NCBI GenBank assembly: GCA_021790075.1
Contig: JAJYIN010000032.1
Span: 1 to 13,920 of the forward strand
Length of the DNA: 13,920 nt
Direction of reading: 5' to 3'
Origin: Actinomycetes bacterium
Lineage (GTDB): Bacteria; Actinomycetota; Thermoleophilia; BMS3ABIN01
Within the stretch, counting starts at the first letter, position 1. Each line of letters opens with the position of its first letter. Shown here piece after piece: positions 1 to 7,590 of this stretch. A model generated the notes under the pieces. That model saw only the letters and a list, made by a program, of their open reading frames with translations. It ran no database searches and was not told the origin of the DNA. Made by a program: the position numbers and the translations under genes.

Positions 1-624
1 ACCTACCTGCCTCTTGCCAAGCCCTACGTCTGGACCGCCGGCAACCACGACACGCCCACTATCACCAACACCATGAAAGGCATCCCCGGGGTGACGGTGC
101 TCGACAACCAGTTCACCATGGTCGACGGCATCGTCATCGGCGGCTTCCCGGACCCGGCATCGACCAGCCTCAGCCCGGACTCCGTCAGCGACGAGCACAT
201 GAAAGAGGTGGCGCAGAACATCCTCGGGATGGTCGAAGGCCATTCCCCGCTGCCTTTTATTGTCGCCGTCCACGACCCGCGCGAGGCGGCCAACCTGCCC
301 GGCAAGGTGCCGGTAGTGGTCAACGGCCATACCCATCACGAGGATGTCTCCGTCGAGGACGGGACCGTCTTCCTGGATGCCGGCACCACCGGCGGCGGCG
401 GCCTGCGCAGCTTCAACGGCCAGACGGAGTCGCCCAGTTCCCTGCAGGTGCTCTACATCAGCAGGAACCCGCTCAAGCTCGAAGCCGTCGATTCCATCAG
501 CATTTATGGCTTTAGCCAGGAATTCTCGGTGACGCGGCACGTGTTCCGGCCGGATGAGGGTTCGGCGGCAATGCCGGGGATGACCGCAGGCCAGACCGTT
601 CCCCGGACTGTCCCCACTGGTTAA
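1..624 (+). CDS. Calcineurin-like metallophosphoesterase, C-terminal part (5' end outside window)
   Basis: The reading frame is open from base 1, so the start and the first metal-binding motifs lie upstream of the window; 207 residues are visible. The fragment has the remaining signatures of a binuclear-metal phosphoesterase: GNHD at residues 14-17, a histidine in the VAVHD segment near residue 114, and VNGHTHHE, which holds the GHTH metal-ligand pair, near 131-138. These are the motifs that coordinate the two metals and hydrolyse phosphoester bonds in this family; the substrate cannot be told from sequence. After the GHTH motif come a glycine-rich turn (GTTGGGGLRSF) and a beta-rich tail ending in a low-complexity Pro/Thr/Gly stretch. 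An internal ATG at 73 is not the start, because GNHD lies before it. The stop codon TAA (622-624) overlaps the stop of the opposing gene. The family call is secure; any role (nucleotidase, phosphodiesterase, cell-envelope enzyme) is unknown. Confidence 0.9.
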   Translation, partial: TYLPLAKPYVWTAGNHDTPTITNTMKGIPGVTVLDNQFTMVDGIVIGGFPDPASTSLSPDSVSDEHMKEVAQNILGMVEGHSPLPFIVAVHDPREAANLPGKVPVVVNGHTHHEDVSVEDGTVFLDAGTTGGGGLRSFNGQTESPSSLQVLYISRNPLKLEAVDSISIYGFSQEFSVTRHVFRPDEGSAAMPGMTAGQTVPRTVPTG

Positions 625-1136
625 TCTTCCTTGCCGGCGAAGCGCAGGAATATCGCCACGTAGGCTGCGACGATTCCCGGGACCGACCAGTAAAGCAGAT
701 ACCGGGTGTCGTTGAAGACCACGGCGCCCAGCAGGTAGGGGTAGATGTTGCCGCCGCCGCCGGTGATTCCCGACAGGAAGCTGATGACGATGGCAAGCAG
801 CCGGCCCGGCCAGCCCCAGCCGATGACCCATGTTCCCAGCCGGTAGGCCCACTCTCCCAGGATGGTCCAGACGAGGGGAATGAACATGAAGCCCAGGAAA
901 GTCCGCGACAGCTGGCCCCGCTTGTGAGTTTTCCAGAGGGCCCAGGTGAGCAGCAGGTACTGTACCGCCAGCGCCACGCCCAGATATTGCCGCCAGTTGG
1001 AGACCTCATCCGTCAGGGGGTGGCCCAGGGCATCCTGGTTGGCCCGCAGCGAGCAGCCTGTTACCAGCAGCGCCATTGCCCAGGCCAGGCCGATGGCCAG
1101 GTACAGGTTAAGCCGCCTGTTCTTTCCCGGGATCAA
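621..1136 (-). CDS. Small multi-pass membrane protein of unknown function
   Basis: This 171-residue protein is not one I recognise. Hydrophobic segments lie at about residues 9-27, 50-68, 79-97, 111-126 and 147-165, with a glycine-rich ITGGGGN loop between the last two, so it is probably an integral membrane protein with four or five spans. The N-terminus (KNRR followed by a hydrophobic run and VTGC at 25-28) also resembles a lipoprotein signal, but the later spans make a plain lipoprotein less likely. The start used is TTG at 1134-1136. The frame is closed by TAA at 1146-1148, so the only other likely start is the ATG of Met21, which would cut the first span. A weak AAGG lies just upstream of the TTG, within the end of the 180-bp inverted-repeat element, so the original 5' end may have been altered by that insertion. 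It converges on the metallophosphoesterase and overlaps it by 3 bp. Confidence 0.7.
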   Translation of the reverse strand: MIPGKNRRLNLYLAIGLAWAMALLVTGCSLRANQDALGHPLTDEVSNWRQYLGVALAVQYLLLTWALWKTHKRGQLSRTFLGFMFIPLVWTILGEWAYRLGTWVIGWGWPGRLLAIVISFLSGITGGGGNIYPYLLGAVVFNDTRYLLYWSVPGIVAAYVAIFLRFAGKED

Positions 1137-1140
1137 CTCA

Positions 1141-1320
1141 GAGCCTTATTTCGATAGGTGTATTCTGCTGCGGCCGGCTGCAAAGCCTTTGGACTGCGTC
1201 CTCGGAGCAAAAAGTCCTCGACGTACCGCAGAGGGTACGACTGCGGGCTTTTTCTCCTCAAGTCCTTGCCCAAAGTCTTTTCGCACGACCTCACTACGAA
1301 CAACCTGTCGAAATAGGCTC
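1141..1320. mobile_element. 180-bp near-palindromic MITE-like element
   Basis: The left end (1141-1158) begins GAGCCTTATTTCGATAGG and the right end (1304-1320) is CCTGTCGAAATAGGCTC, whose complement matches the left end apart from one missing T and one substitution. The apical stem is CGTACC (1222-1227) against GGTACG (1234-1239) around a 6-base loop. Its centre, 1230.5, is exactly the midpoint of the two ends, and weaker complementarity (for instance GGAG-AAAAAG on both sides) continues between. The whole interval is therefore one long imperfect hairpin, as expected of a miniature inverted-repeat element mobilised in trans. No transposase is encoded and I see no target-site duplication. The long frames crossing it do not look coding. 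It fills most of the gap between the membrane-protein gene and the phosphatase gene ending at 1394, and could also act as a bidirectional hairpin barrier to transcription. Confidence 0.75.
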
Positions 1321-1393
1321 TTCCCTGTCATTCCCGCCTGGAGCCGGCTTCAATCCTGGGAAAAGGACGGGGTTCGGAACAGACAGGAAGGAA

Positions 1394-3919
1394 TCAGCCG
1401 GCCACTGGCGGGCGCAGGGCCACCAGGGCGATGTCGTCCCTCAGGCGGCCGCCGGTATAGTTCACGGCGGAATCAAGCAGCCTTTCCGCCATCTGCTGGG
1501 CCGAGAGGCCGCAGCAGCGCCCCAGCGTGTCCAGCAGCCGGCCTTCCCCGTAAGGGCCGCCGGCCTCGGGCCGGGCTTCGATGAGGCCGTCCGTATACAT
1601 CAGCAGGTACGAGCGCGCCGGCAGCCGGGTGCAGGAAGAGATAAAAACGGCGTCCTTGGTGACTCCCAAAGGCACGGCGGCGTCCGTTTCCAGCAGCGAG
1701 GAGCGGCCGTTCTGGCACAGCGCCGGCCGCGGATGCCCCGCCGAAGCATAGTCGAGCCGGCGGCGGGAGCTGTCCAGGAGCGCCAGACCCACGGTGATGA
1801 ACTTGTCATCGGTGATCTCGTTGTAGACGGCCCGGTTCAGGCGCGTGAGGCAGTCCGCCGGCATCAGCCCTTCGCTCAGATAGGCGCGCAGCATGTACTT
1901 GATCATGGCCGTATAGGTGGCCGCATCCAGGCCCTTGCCGCAGACGTCGCCGAGCACGACGGCCATGCGGTCCTCTCCCAGCTCCACGAAATCATAGAAA
2001 TCGCCCCCGACCTTGTAGGGGCCGGCGGAGCGGTAGACCAGCCCCAGCTCGACATCCCGCCGGGCCGGGGCCGCCGGCAGCAGGGCCGCCTGCAGCACCT
2101 CGGCCACATGGCGCTCCCTTTCGAACATCTCCGCGCTCGCCAGCGCCACCGAGCATTGCGTTGCCAGCAGTGAGATGATTTCCTCGTCTTCCCCGGTGAA
2201 CCCGGCTTTGCCGCCCTTGCCGCCCAGGATGATGTAGCCGCGTGTCTGGCCGGAAGGATCCCGGACGGCCGCGGCCAGAATGCCCCATTCCGGGAACCGC
2301 GCCACGTCCCACGAGCCTGCCGCCGTCATGCGGGCGATGTTGGCGCGCAGGGTCTCCATGTTCCCGGAAGCCCCGGTGTCCGCTTCCAGCCAGGGAGCCT
2401 GGTAGGTGGATGTTATCTCGCCGGGCCTGTTCGGGTTGATCACCATCAGGGCGGAGCCGGCGAAGGTCAGCTCGGCGGCGCTGCCGAGAACCAGCTCCAC
2501 CAGCCGGTCGGGGTCGGTCTCCCGGTTGAGCGACAGGCTGATGTCATGGAGGGTGGAAAGCTGGGTGGCGAACCCCTGGATCCTGGCCCGGTCCGCCAGC
2601 TCGTTCTGGTACACGCGGGCGTTCTCCACCGCCAGCGAGACGGAGGCCGCCAGCTTGCTGGCGAAGTCTACGCGTGCTTCATCGAAGGGAACCGCCCTGG
2701 AATGATGATTAAAGCTGATGATGCCGATCACCTGTTCCCGCACCACCAGCGGCACGGCCAGAAAAGACTTGAATCCGTACGCGTTGGCCAGGCCCGGGGC
2801 CGATTTCCCGGTGTCATTGACAGTCACCGGCTTGCGGGTGAGGGCGGCCAGCGAGACGTAAGGCAGCTCTTCGTCGAAGAACCGGTCGCCGATGACATGC
2901 GGAGGGAGCTTGTAGCAATATCGCATCACCCACTGCCGGTTCTCCCGCAGGACGATGCCGGCGGTCTCGCAGCCGATAGACCGCGCCGCTTCGATGACCG
3001 TGACGTTGAGGATCTCATCCAGCTCTAGCGTCGAGCTGACGGTCTCGTTGATGCGCCCCAGCGCCTCGTTCAGCATCTCGCGGCGTTTGCGGTTGCTGAT
3101 GTCGACGATCACCCCTTCAAAGCCGGTGATCCGGCCGTCCCGATCCGTGATCGTGTGCGCGTTGAGCGACAGCCAGAGGCGGCCGCCTTGCCGCTGCCGC
3201 GCCTCCAGCTCGAAATCGGAGACCGAGCCTTCTTGTTTCAGCGCGGCCAGCAGGCCGGCGAAGTTCTTTTTACGGACGCTCAGCTGGGCGAGGCCGGATA
3301 CCTCTTCCATCAGCTGTCCGGCGGAATCATAGCCGAGATTGCGAGCCAGCGCCGGGTTGGCTGTGATTATCCTGCCGTCCGGCTCCGCCTGGAAGATGCC
3401 CTCCATGGTGTTCTCGAAGAGGCTGCGGTAACGCGCCTCGGCCAGACGCAACGCTTCCTCGGCCCGCTTGCGGCGGTTGACCTCCCGGTTTTTCGGCAGG
3501 AAGTCCAAATCGCCTGCCCGGTCCCTGACCTCGTGGGAGAGGATGGCGGCGCGGGAAGGCTCATCGCCGGCTCCGGCAACCACCTGGACGCAATGGACGA
3601 AATCGCGGCCGTCCTCCCGGCTCTCGTCAAACCTGGCCGCCTCGCCGGACATGAATGCTTGATGGATATGGTGCTGGTAGGCTCTGGCGGTTTCGGGAGG
3701 AAGGATTTCATGGAGGGAAGCGCCCAGGAGGCTGGCGCGGTCGCGGCCCAGCAGGCCGGCCGCCATATGATTGACGGCAAGGATGACGCCCCCACGGTCG
3801 ACAAGCAGCGCCCCGTCGCCGTAGGCGTCCAGAAGCGCATAAGCGGTCTCGGCACAGGCCTCCAGCTTCCAGAGACGCCGGCGCTTTGCTTCGATTTGGT
3901 AAACCGTGCTTTTGGACAT
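1394..3919 (-). CDS. PAS-PAS-GAF-GAF-PP2C (SpoIIE/RsbU-type) serine/threonine phosphatase
   Basis: A soluble 841-residue sensor phosphatase. Approximate order: PAS 22-130, PAS 158-278, GAF 295-435, a signalling-helix linker (NARVYQNEL), GAF 455-596 and a PP2C/SpoIIE domain 620-836. The catalytic domain carries the expected metal-binding acidic residues: Asp640 and Asp643 in GGDFYD, Asp658 in GDVCGKG, Asp777 in YTDGL and Asp828-Asp829 in DDIAL, plus the SAGHP and PLGV segments, so it should be active. In this family the PP2C domain dephosphorylates serine or threonine on STAS-type anti-anti-sigma factors or similar partners, freeing a sigma factor or effector; no such partner is in the window. 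The PAS and GAF domains presumably bind small ligands or cofactors. The start is ATG 3917-3919 with GGGGGA 8 nt upstream. It is last of the minus-strand signalling genes, 234 bp after the REC phosphatase, and is a paralogue of it and of the MASE3 phosphatase. Unlike them it ends in a short RPPVAG tail. Confidence 0.93.
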   Translation of the reverse strand: MSKSTVYQIEAKRRRLWKLEACAETAYALLDAYGDGALLVDRGGVILAVNHMAAGLLGRDRASLLGASLHEILPPETARAYQHHIHQAFMSGEAARFDESREDGRDFVHCVQVVAGAGDEPSRAAILSHEVRDRAGDLDFLPKNREVNRRKRAEEALRLAEARYRSLFENTMEGIFQAEPDGRIITANPALARNLGYDSAGQLMEEVSGLAQLSVRKKNFAGLLAALKQEGSVSDFELEARQRQGGRLWLSLNAHTITDRDGRITGFEGVIVDISNRKRREMLNEALGRINETVSSTLELDEILNVTVIEAARSIGCETAGIVLRENRQWVMRYCYKLPPHVIGDRFFDEELPYVSLAALTRKPVTVNDTGKSAPGLANAYGFKSFLAVPLVVREQVIGIISFNHHSRAVPFDEARVDFASKLAASVSLAVENARVYQNELADRARIQGFATQLSTLHDISLSLNRETDPDRLVELVLGSAAELTFAGSALMVINPNRPGEITSTYQAPWLEADTGASGNMETLRANIARMTAAGSWDVARFPEWGILAAAVRDPSGQTRGYIILGGKGGKAGFTGEDEEIISLLATQCSVALASAEMFERERHVAEVLQAALLPAAPARRDVELGLVYRSAGPYKVGGDFYDFVELGEDRMAVVLGDVCGKGLDAATYTAMIKYMLRAYLSEGLMPADCLTRLNRAVYNEITDDKFITVGLALLDSSRRRLDYASAGHPRPALCQNGRSSLLETDAAVPLGVTKDAVFISSCTRLPARSYLLMYTDGLIEARPEAGGPYGEGRLLDTLGRCCGLSAQQMAERLLDSAVNYTGGRLRDDIALVALRPPVAG

Positions 3920-4034
3920 AAACCGGATCCCCCGCCGGTCCGTTTCGGCTTTCGCCCTGGCATCGGTACCCCAACCGCTTCCCGGTAAACATGAGTGTGA
4001 GTTGAGACCCTACATCCTTTCGGCCATGCCTGGA

Positions 4035-4052
4035 ATCGGGGAATTACCCGAT
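4035..4052. promoter_or_regulatory. Short dyad in the gap before the PAS phosphatase gene
   Basis: ATCGGGGAATTACCCGAT has perfect 6-bp arms (ATCGGG and CCCGAT) around GAATTA. It sits about 115 bp upstream of the phosphatase start at 3919, inside the 234-bp gap that separates this gene from the preceding one, where an internal promoter would be expected. I see no convincing -35/-10 pair next to it. It could be an operator or chance. Confidence 0.25.
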
Positions 4053-4061
4053 ATTGCTGCC

Positions 4062-4171
4062 ATGGTTATCCGCCGTCCGGGTTTTACTTGAGGCGGATGA
4101 CGAAAGAGGAGTGAAAATGCGAACCAGCGTGGCATATGGTTATCGCACCGGTTTTACTTAAGGCGGATGAC
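4062..4171 (-). repeat. Imperfect direct duplication of the REC-phosphatase gene 3' end
   Basis: Bases 4136-4171 hold the last codons of the phosphatase gene ending at 4154 and about 18 bp beyond. Bases 4062-4101 repeat this almost exactly: ATGGTTATC, then a 4-base length difference, then CCGG, GTTTTACTT, one substitution, and AGGCGGATGAC. On the minus strand both copies read GTC ATC CGC CT(T/C) AAG TAA, that is Val-Ile-Arg-Leu-Lys-stop, but the downstream copy is in another frame and is not preceded by the usual DDIALL. It looks like a fragment of a phosphatase-gene 3' end left by duplication or by loss of a former tandem paralogue. The downstream copy also contains a 7-bp inverted pair, ATCCGCC (4068-4074) and GGCGGAT (4092-4098), without a T-tract. 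Confidence 0.7.
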
Positions 4172-7084
4172 CAGCAGGGCGATATCGTCCCGCAGGCGCC
4201 CGCCGGCGTACTTCAATGCTTCCCCCATCAGCGCCTCGGCAAAAGCCTGGGTGGGAAGGTCATGAAGTTTGGTGCAGGAGCTGACGATGCTCTGCTCGCC
4301 AAACGGTTCGCCTTCCCGGGGCCGCGCCTCCAGGAGTCCGTCCGTATACAGCAGCAGGGTTGTTCCCTTATCCGTATCCAGCCGCGTGGAGCTGAAATCG
4401 TAACCCGGCAGGACACCAAGGGGGATCGACTGGTTGATTTCCATCAGCCGCGGCTGGCGTTTCTCGATAATGATGGGGGCGGGATGCCCGGCCGAAGCGT
4501 AGCTGATCGCGCCGTGGGCCGGGTCAACTATCATGAGGCCGGCGGTGACGAATTTCTCCATGGTGATCTGCTGGCCGGTGCTGACGTTCAGGCGGGAAAG
4601 GCATTCGCCGGGGCCGGAATTTTCTGTGACATAAGCCCGCAGGGAATACTTGACCATCGCCGTCGACTTGGCCGCTTCCAGCCCCTTGCCGCAGACGTCC
4701 CCGATCACGATCGCCAGTTTCCCCCCGTCCAGGTCGATAAAGTCGTAGAAATCACCGCCCAGCCGGCTGACCGCAGCGGCGGACTGGTAGACCAGTCCGA
4801 TCTCCAGATCGTCGCGGATGGGCGTAGCCGGCAGCAACGCGGCCTGCAGGGTTTCGGCGACCCGATGCTCGCGCTCGAAGTTCTCGGCGCTGGCCAGGGC
4901 CACCGAACTCTGGGCTGCCAGCAGCGACATGATCTCCTCATCTTCCCCTGTAAAAGAGCCGCCGCCCGCCTTGTGGCTGAGCATCACGTAGCCACGGGCG
5001 CGGCCGCGGATGTCGCGCAGGGTGCCTACCAGCAGGCCGTTAAGGCCCGGGTGGCCGGGCGGGAAAGCCAGTGCTTTTTCCAGGCTGGCAAAATCCGTAA
5101 TTCTCAGTGTGTCCTTGTCGGTTTTCTTGGCCAGGCGCTCGACACGGCGGTGGAGCCCGGAGGCGTCGTCGTCGATCGTGCAGCGTTCCTCGTACCACGG
5201 CGCATAATACAGCGAGACCAGGTTGGTCCGGCCGTTTTCGATCAGCAGCATGGCGCCGACACCCGCCGAGGTGATTACAGCGGCTCCCTGCAGCACCGTC
5301 TCCAGCAGCTTTTCGCGGCTGGTTTCGGTGTTGAGTGAAAGTCCGATCTTGTGCAGCAGCGACAGCTGGTTGGCATGGCTCTGGATCTGGGCCCTGGCCG
5401 ACAGCTCGTTTTGATAAAGGCTGGCATTCTCCATGGCCAGAGATATCAGGAGACCCAGCTTTTCGGCGAAGTCGATCCAGGCCTGGCTGAATTCGATCAT
5501 GGTGGAGTGATACCGGAGGATGATGACGCCCACCGTTTTGCTTCTGACAAACAGGGGGATGACCAGCACTGAAAGGACCCCGTGCCTGTCCATCAGGCCG
5601 GCATTGATTCTTTCATCATGCGCGACGTCGCTTACCGCAACCGGCTTGCCGGTTTTGAGGACCGTCGCCGATATTGGGGCTTCCCGGGAACTGAAAAGGG
5701 TTCCCGGAGGGCTGTCGTCCGCCTTTCCCCAGATATGTCTGACAGCAAGCCCTTCTCCTTTAGTCAGCAGAAACAGGGCCGACTGGGCGCCGATGACGCC
5801 GGCCGCCTCATCCAGTACCCGGGGCAGGATGTCATCGAAATCGAGCGTTGCATTGACAGTCATGCTAATCCTGGTGAGGGCCTCGTCCAGTTCGCGGGAG
5901 CGGACCTTTTCAGTTACGTCGACGAGCGAATAGACGAATCCCTCGATGTCCCCGCGTGGATCTTTCACGGGCGTCAGGGTCCAGTCCCAGAAGGTGACGC
6001 CCCGCCAGGGCTGGCCGGGGAACTCGTATGGTTTTTCCTTGAACTCGACCGGCCGGCCGGAATCACGCACCTGGGTGAAGATGGCCTCGTTCTCGGCATG
6101 GGGAAACAGGTCGAAATGGTTTTTACCAAGCAACTCTTCCTTGGTCATCCGGCAGCTTTCGGCATAAGTGGAATTGACCATGACAAAATTGAAATCGCGG
6201 TCGAAATAGACCAGGTTGGCCTCGGGTGTGTTCTCCATGATGGCTTCGCGTGTGTCGCGCTCGACCGCCAGTGAAAAAGCAAGGTCGGCCGTCTGCCTGC
6301 GTTTGTCCTCGATTTCCTTGAACATACCGAGGCGCTCGGTGATGTCACGGAAAACACAGTAGAGCACCGGCCGGCCGGCCAGCTCCAGCGCCTGCGCCGA
6401 GACCCGTACGTCGCGGATTTCGCCGTTTTTCCGGCGGTGCCGGGTGTCGAAGCTGTCAGACCCGCTTTCCTTGATCTTCTCAACATGTGAGGCTGTCTGG
6501 GCGGCGGTCTCGCTGGCCTCGTAGTCGGTTAATTTCAGGCGGGCGAACTCGTTGCGCGAATAGCCAAGCTGCAGGCAGGCGACATCGTTGAATTCGATGG
6601 GAAGCATGGTTTCGGCGTCGATGATGAGGACCCCGTCCGGCGACTGCTCGAACAGGGTGCGGTAACGCAGCTCGGCTTCCCGGAGCTGTTTTTCGGCACG
6701 CTGGCGCTCGATCGCGTAATGGATGGAATGGGTTAGCAGGCTCGTGTCCACCCTGCCCTTGACAAGGTAGTCCTGGGCGCCGTTCTTGACGGCGGTCACG
6801 CCGGTGGCTTCGTTATCGATGCCGGTCATGACCACGATGGGAATCCCGTTGGCGGCCTCGCGCGTCCTGATCAGGGTATCGAGGCCCGCGCTGTCCGGCA
6901 GTTCCAGATCGAGCAATATGACATCGGCCGGTTCCGACGCCAGCCGCTTGAGCCCTTCTTGCAGCCGCTCGGCCCACTCGACTTCGAAACCGGCGGCGCC
7001 GGCTTCGGCCAGCATCTCCAGGACCAGGCGGGCGTCACCGGGATTATCCTCGATCTGCAGGACTTTCAGCGGCTGTTCTGTCAA
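4154..7084 (-). CDS. REC-PAS-PAS-GAF-GAF-PP2C (SpoIIE/RsbU-type) response-regulator phosphatase
   Basis: A soluble 976-residue protein. Order: CheY-like receiver 1-125, PAS about 136-252, PAS about 275-395, GAF about 400-555, GAF about 570-735 and PP2C about 755-974. The receiver has its full set of key residues: Glu12-Asp13, phospho-acceptor Asp59 (ILLDLELP), Thr87 and Lys109. The phosphatase is complete: Asp778 and Asp781 in GGDFYD, Asp796 in GDVCGKG, Asp915 in YTDGL, Asp966-Asp967 in DDIAL. REC-PP2C proteins of the RssB/RsbU kind couple histidine-kinase input to dephosphorylation of a STAS-type partner; that is the inferred role here. The start is TTG 7082-7084, one base after the stop of the stand-alone regulator, with AAGGAA 8 nt upstream, so the two are probably translated together. 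The second GAF and PP2C closely resemble those of the other two phosphatases here. The kinase encoded just upstream is the natural candidate phospho-donor. Confidence 0.94.
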   Translation of the reverse strand: MTEQPLKVLQIEDNPGDARLVLEMLAEAGAAGFEVEWAERLQEGLKRLASEPADVILLDLELPDSAGLDTLIRTREAANGIPIVVMTGIDNEATGVTAVKNGAQDYLVKGRVDTSLLTHSIHYAIERQRAEKQLREAELRYRTLFEQSPDGVLIIDAETMLPIEFNDVACLQLGYSRNEFARLKLTDYEASETAAQTASHVEKIKESGSDSFDTRHRRKNGEIRDVRVSAQALELAGRPVLYCVFRDITERLGMFKEIEDKRRQTADLAFSLAVERDTREAIMENTPEANLVYFDRDFNFVMVNSTYAESCRMTKEELLGKNHFDLFPHAENEAIFTQVRDSGRPVEFKEKPYEFPGQPWRGVTFWDWTLTPVKDPRGDIEGFVYSLVDVTEKVRSRELDEALTRISMTVNATLDFDDILPRVLDEAAGVIGAQSALFLLTKGEGLAVRHIWGKADDSPPGTLFSSREAPISATVLKTGKPVAVSDVAHDERINAGLMDRHGVLSVLVIPLFVRSKTVGVIILRYHSTMIEFSQAWIDFAEKLGLLISLAMENASLYQNELSARAQIQSHANQLSLLHKIGLSLNTETSREKLLETVLQGAAVITSAGVGAMLLIENGRTNLVSLYYAPWYEERCTIDDDASGLHRRVERLAKKTDKDTLRITDFASLEKALAFPPGHPGLNGLLVGTLRDIRGRARGYVMLSHKAGGGSFTGEDEEIMSLLAAQSSVALASAENFEREHRVAETLQAALLPATPIRDDLEIGLVYQSAAAVSRLGGDFYDFIDLDGGKLAIVIGDVCGKGLEAAKSTAMVKYSLRAYVTENSGPGECLSRLNVSTGQQITMEKFVTAGLMIVDPAHGAISYASAGHPAPIIIEKRQPRLMEINQSIPLGVLPGYDFSSTRLDTDKGTTLLLYTDGLLEARPREGEPFGEQSIVSSCTKLHDLPTQAFAEALMGEALKYAGGRLRDDIALLVIRLK

Positions 7085-7085
7085 G

Positions 7086-7547
7086 TCAGCCGTTCCTTGG
7101 GGGCAGCTTGACTATTGTCAGCCAGAAATCCTCGATGGCTTTGACTACTTCGACGAATTGATCAAGATTGATAGGTTTGGTGATGTAACAGTTGGCGTGC
7201 AGGTCGTAAGTCTTCATGATGTCCTGCTCTGCCTGCGATACCGTCAGGATCACCACCGGGATGTGCCGGAGGGCCGGGTCGGACTTGATGTCCTCGAGGA
7301 CCTCGCGGCCGTCCTTGCGGGGCAGGTTCAGATCCAGCAGGATGAGGTCGGGCGCCACGGCGTCTGCAAATCCGTCTTCCTTCCTGAGGTAGGCCATCGC
7401 TTCGATGCCGTCGCTGACGACGTTCAGCCGGTTGAGGACCTTGGTCTCCTTGAGCGCCTCCCGGGTAAGGCGGACATCGCCGGGGTTGTCTTCCACCAGC
7501 AGTATCTCCACCAGCTTGCGTTCGGTTCCGTGCGGATTGTCACTCAT
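7086..7547 (-). CDS. Rcp1-type single-domain response regulator
   Basis: A CheY-like receiver with no output domain. Numbered from the second Met: acidic pair Glu19-Asp20 (LLVEDNPGD), phospho-acceptor Asp72 (LILLDLNLP), Thr102 (VILT) and Lys124-Pro125. The VEDNPGD start, the extended DLNLPRKDG loop and the -AIEDFWL C-terminus fit the Rcp1 subfamily that partners phytochrome-like HisKA kinases with an SHDLQEPLR phosphorylation site, exactly the type of kinase encoded immediately upstream. It probably takes phosphate from that kinase and acts as a shuttle, phosphate sink or protein-binding switch. The frame opens at ATG 7551-7553 but AAGGAG is only 2 nt from it; the second ATG (7545-7547) has the ideal 8-nt spacing, so I start there, giving 153 residues. 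The stop is one base before the TTG of the REC phosphatase, showing tight co-expression. Confidence 0.93.
   Translation of the reverse strand: MSDNPHGTERKLVEILLVEDNPGDVRLTREALKETKVLNRLNVVSDGIEAMAYLRKEDGFADAVAPDLILLDLNLPRKDGREVLEDIKSDPALRHIPVVILTVSQAEQDIMKTYDLHANCYITKPINLDQFVEVVKAIEDFWLTIVKLPPRNG
7093..7098 (-). promoter_or_regulatory. Ribosome binding site supporting the TTG start of the REC phosphatase
   Basis: AAGGAA on the minus strand ends 8 nt before the TTG at 7084 and lies inside the end of the response-regulator gene. This supports the rare start codon and translational coupling of the two genes. Confidence 0.7.
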
Positions 7548-7555
7548 GGACATTG

Positions 7556-7561
7556 CTCCTT
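7556..7561 (-). promoter_or_regulatory. Ribosome binding site that decides the response-regulator start
   Basis: AAGGAG on the minus strand is 8 nt from the ATG at 7547 but only 2 nt from the ATG at 7553. The downstream ATG is therefore preferred. Confidence 0.75.
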
Positions 7562-7590
7562 GGTTGCCCGCATATCAACGGGATCTCTCA

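Noticed and set aside
1053..1136. Lipoprotein signal (VTGC) in the small membrane protein
   Set aside because: The motif fits, but at least three further hydrophobic spans follow, so the segment may simply be a first membrane span. Noted in the gene entry without a firm call.
1146..1331. 61-codon minus-strand frame inside the palindromic element
   Set aside because: It is too short for a transposase and its sequence is explained by the inverted repeat itself; no domain is visible.
946..1584. 212-codon plus-strand frame across the palindromic element
   Set aside because: It is antisense to two real genes and crosses a hairpin element; its Arg/Ser/Pro-rich composition is typical of a shadow frame.
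4068..4098. 7-bp inverted pair after the REC phosphatase gene as a terminator
   Set aside because: The loop is 17 nt and no T-tract follows on the minus strand. It arises within the duplicated 3'-end block.
4136..5338. 400-codon plus-strand open frame opposite the REC phosphatase
   Set aside because: It lies fully antisense to an intact conserved catalytic domain, shows no recognisable motif, and long shadow frames are expected in GC-rich DNA. The same applies to the plus-strand frames at 3155-3988, 6786-7736, 10195-11307 and 13012-13914.
7081..7090. Frameshift or fusion between the response regulator and the REC phosphatase
   Set aside because: There is a clean TGA, then one base, then TTG with its own AAGGAA 8 nt upstream, and both proteins have complete domains, so these are two coupled genes.
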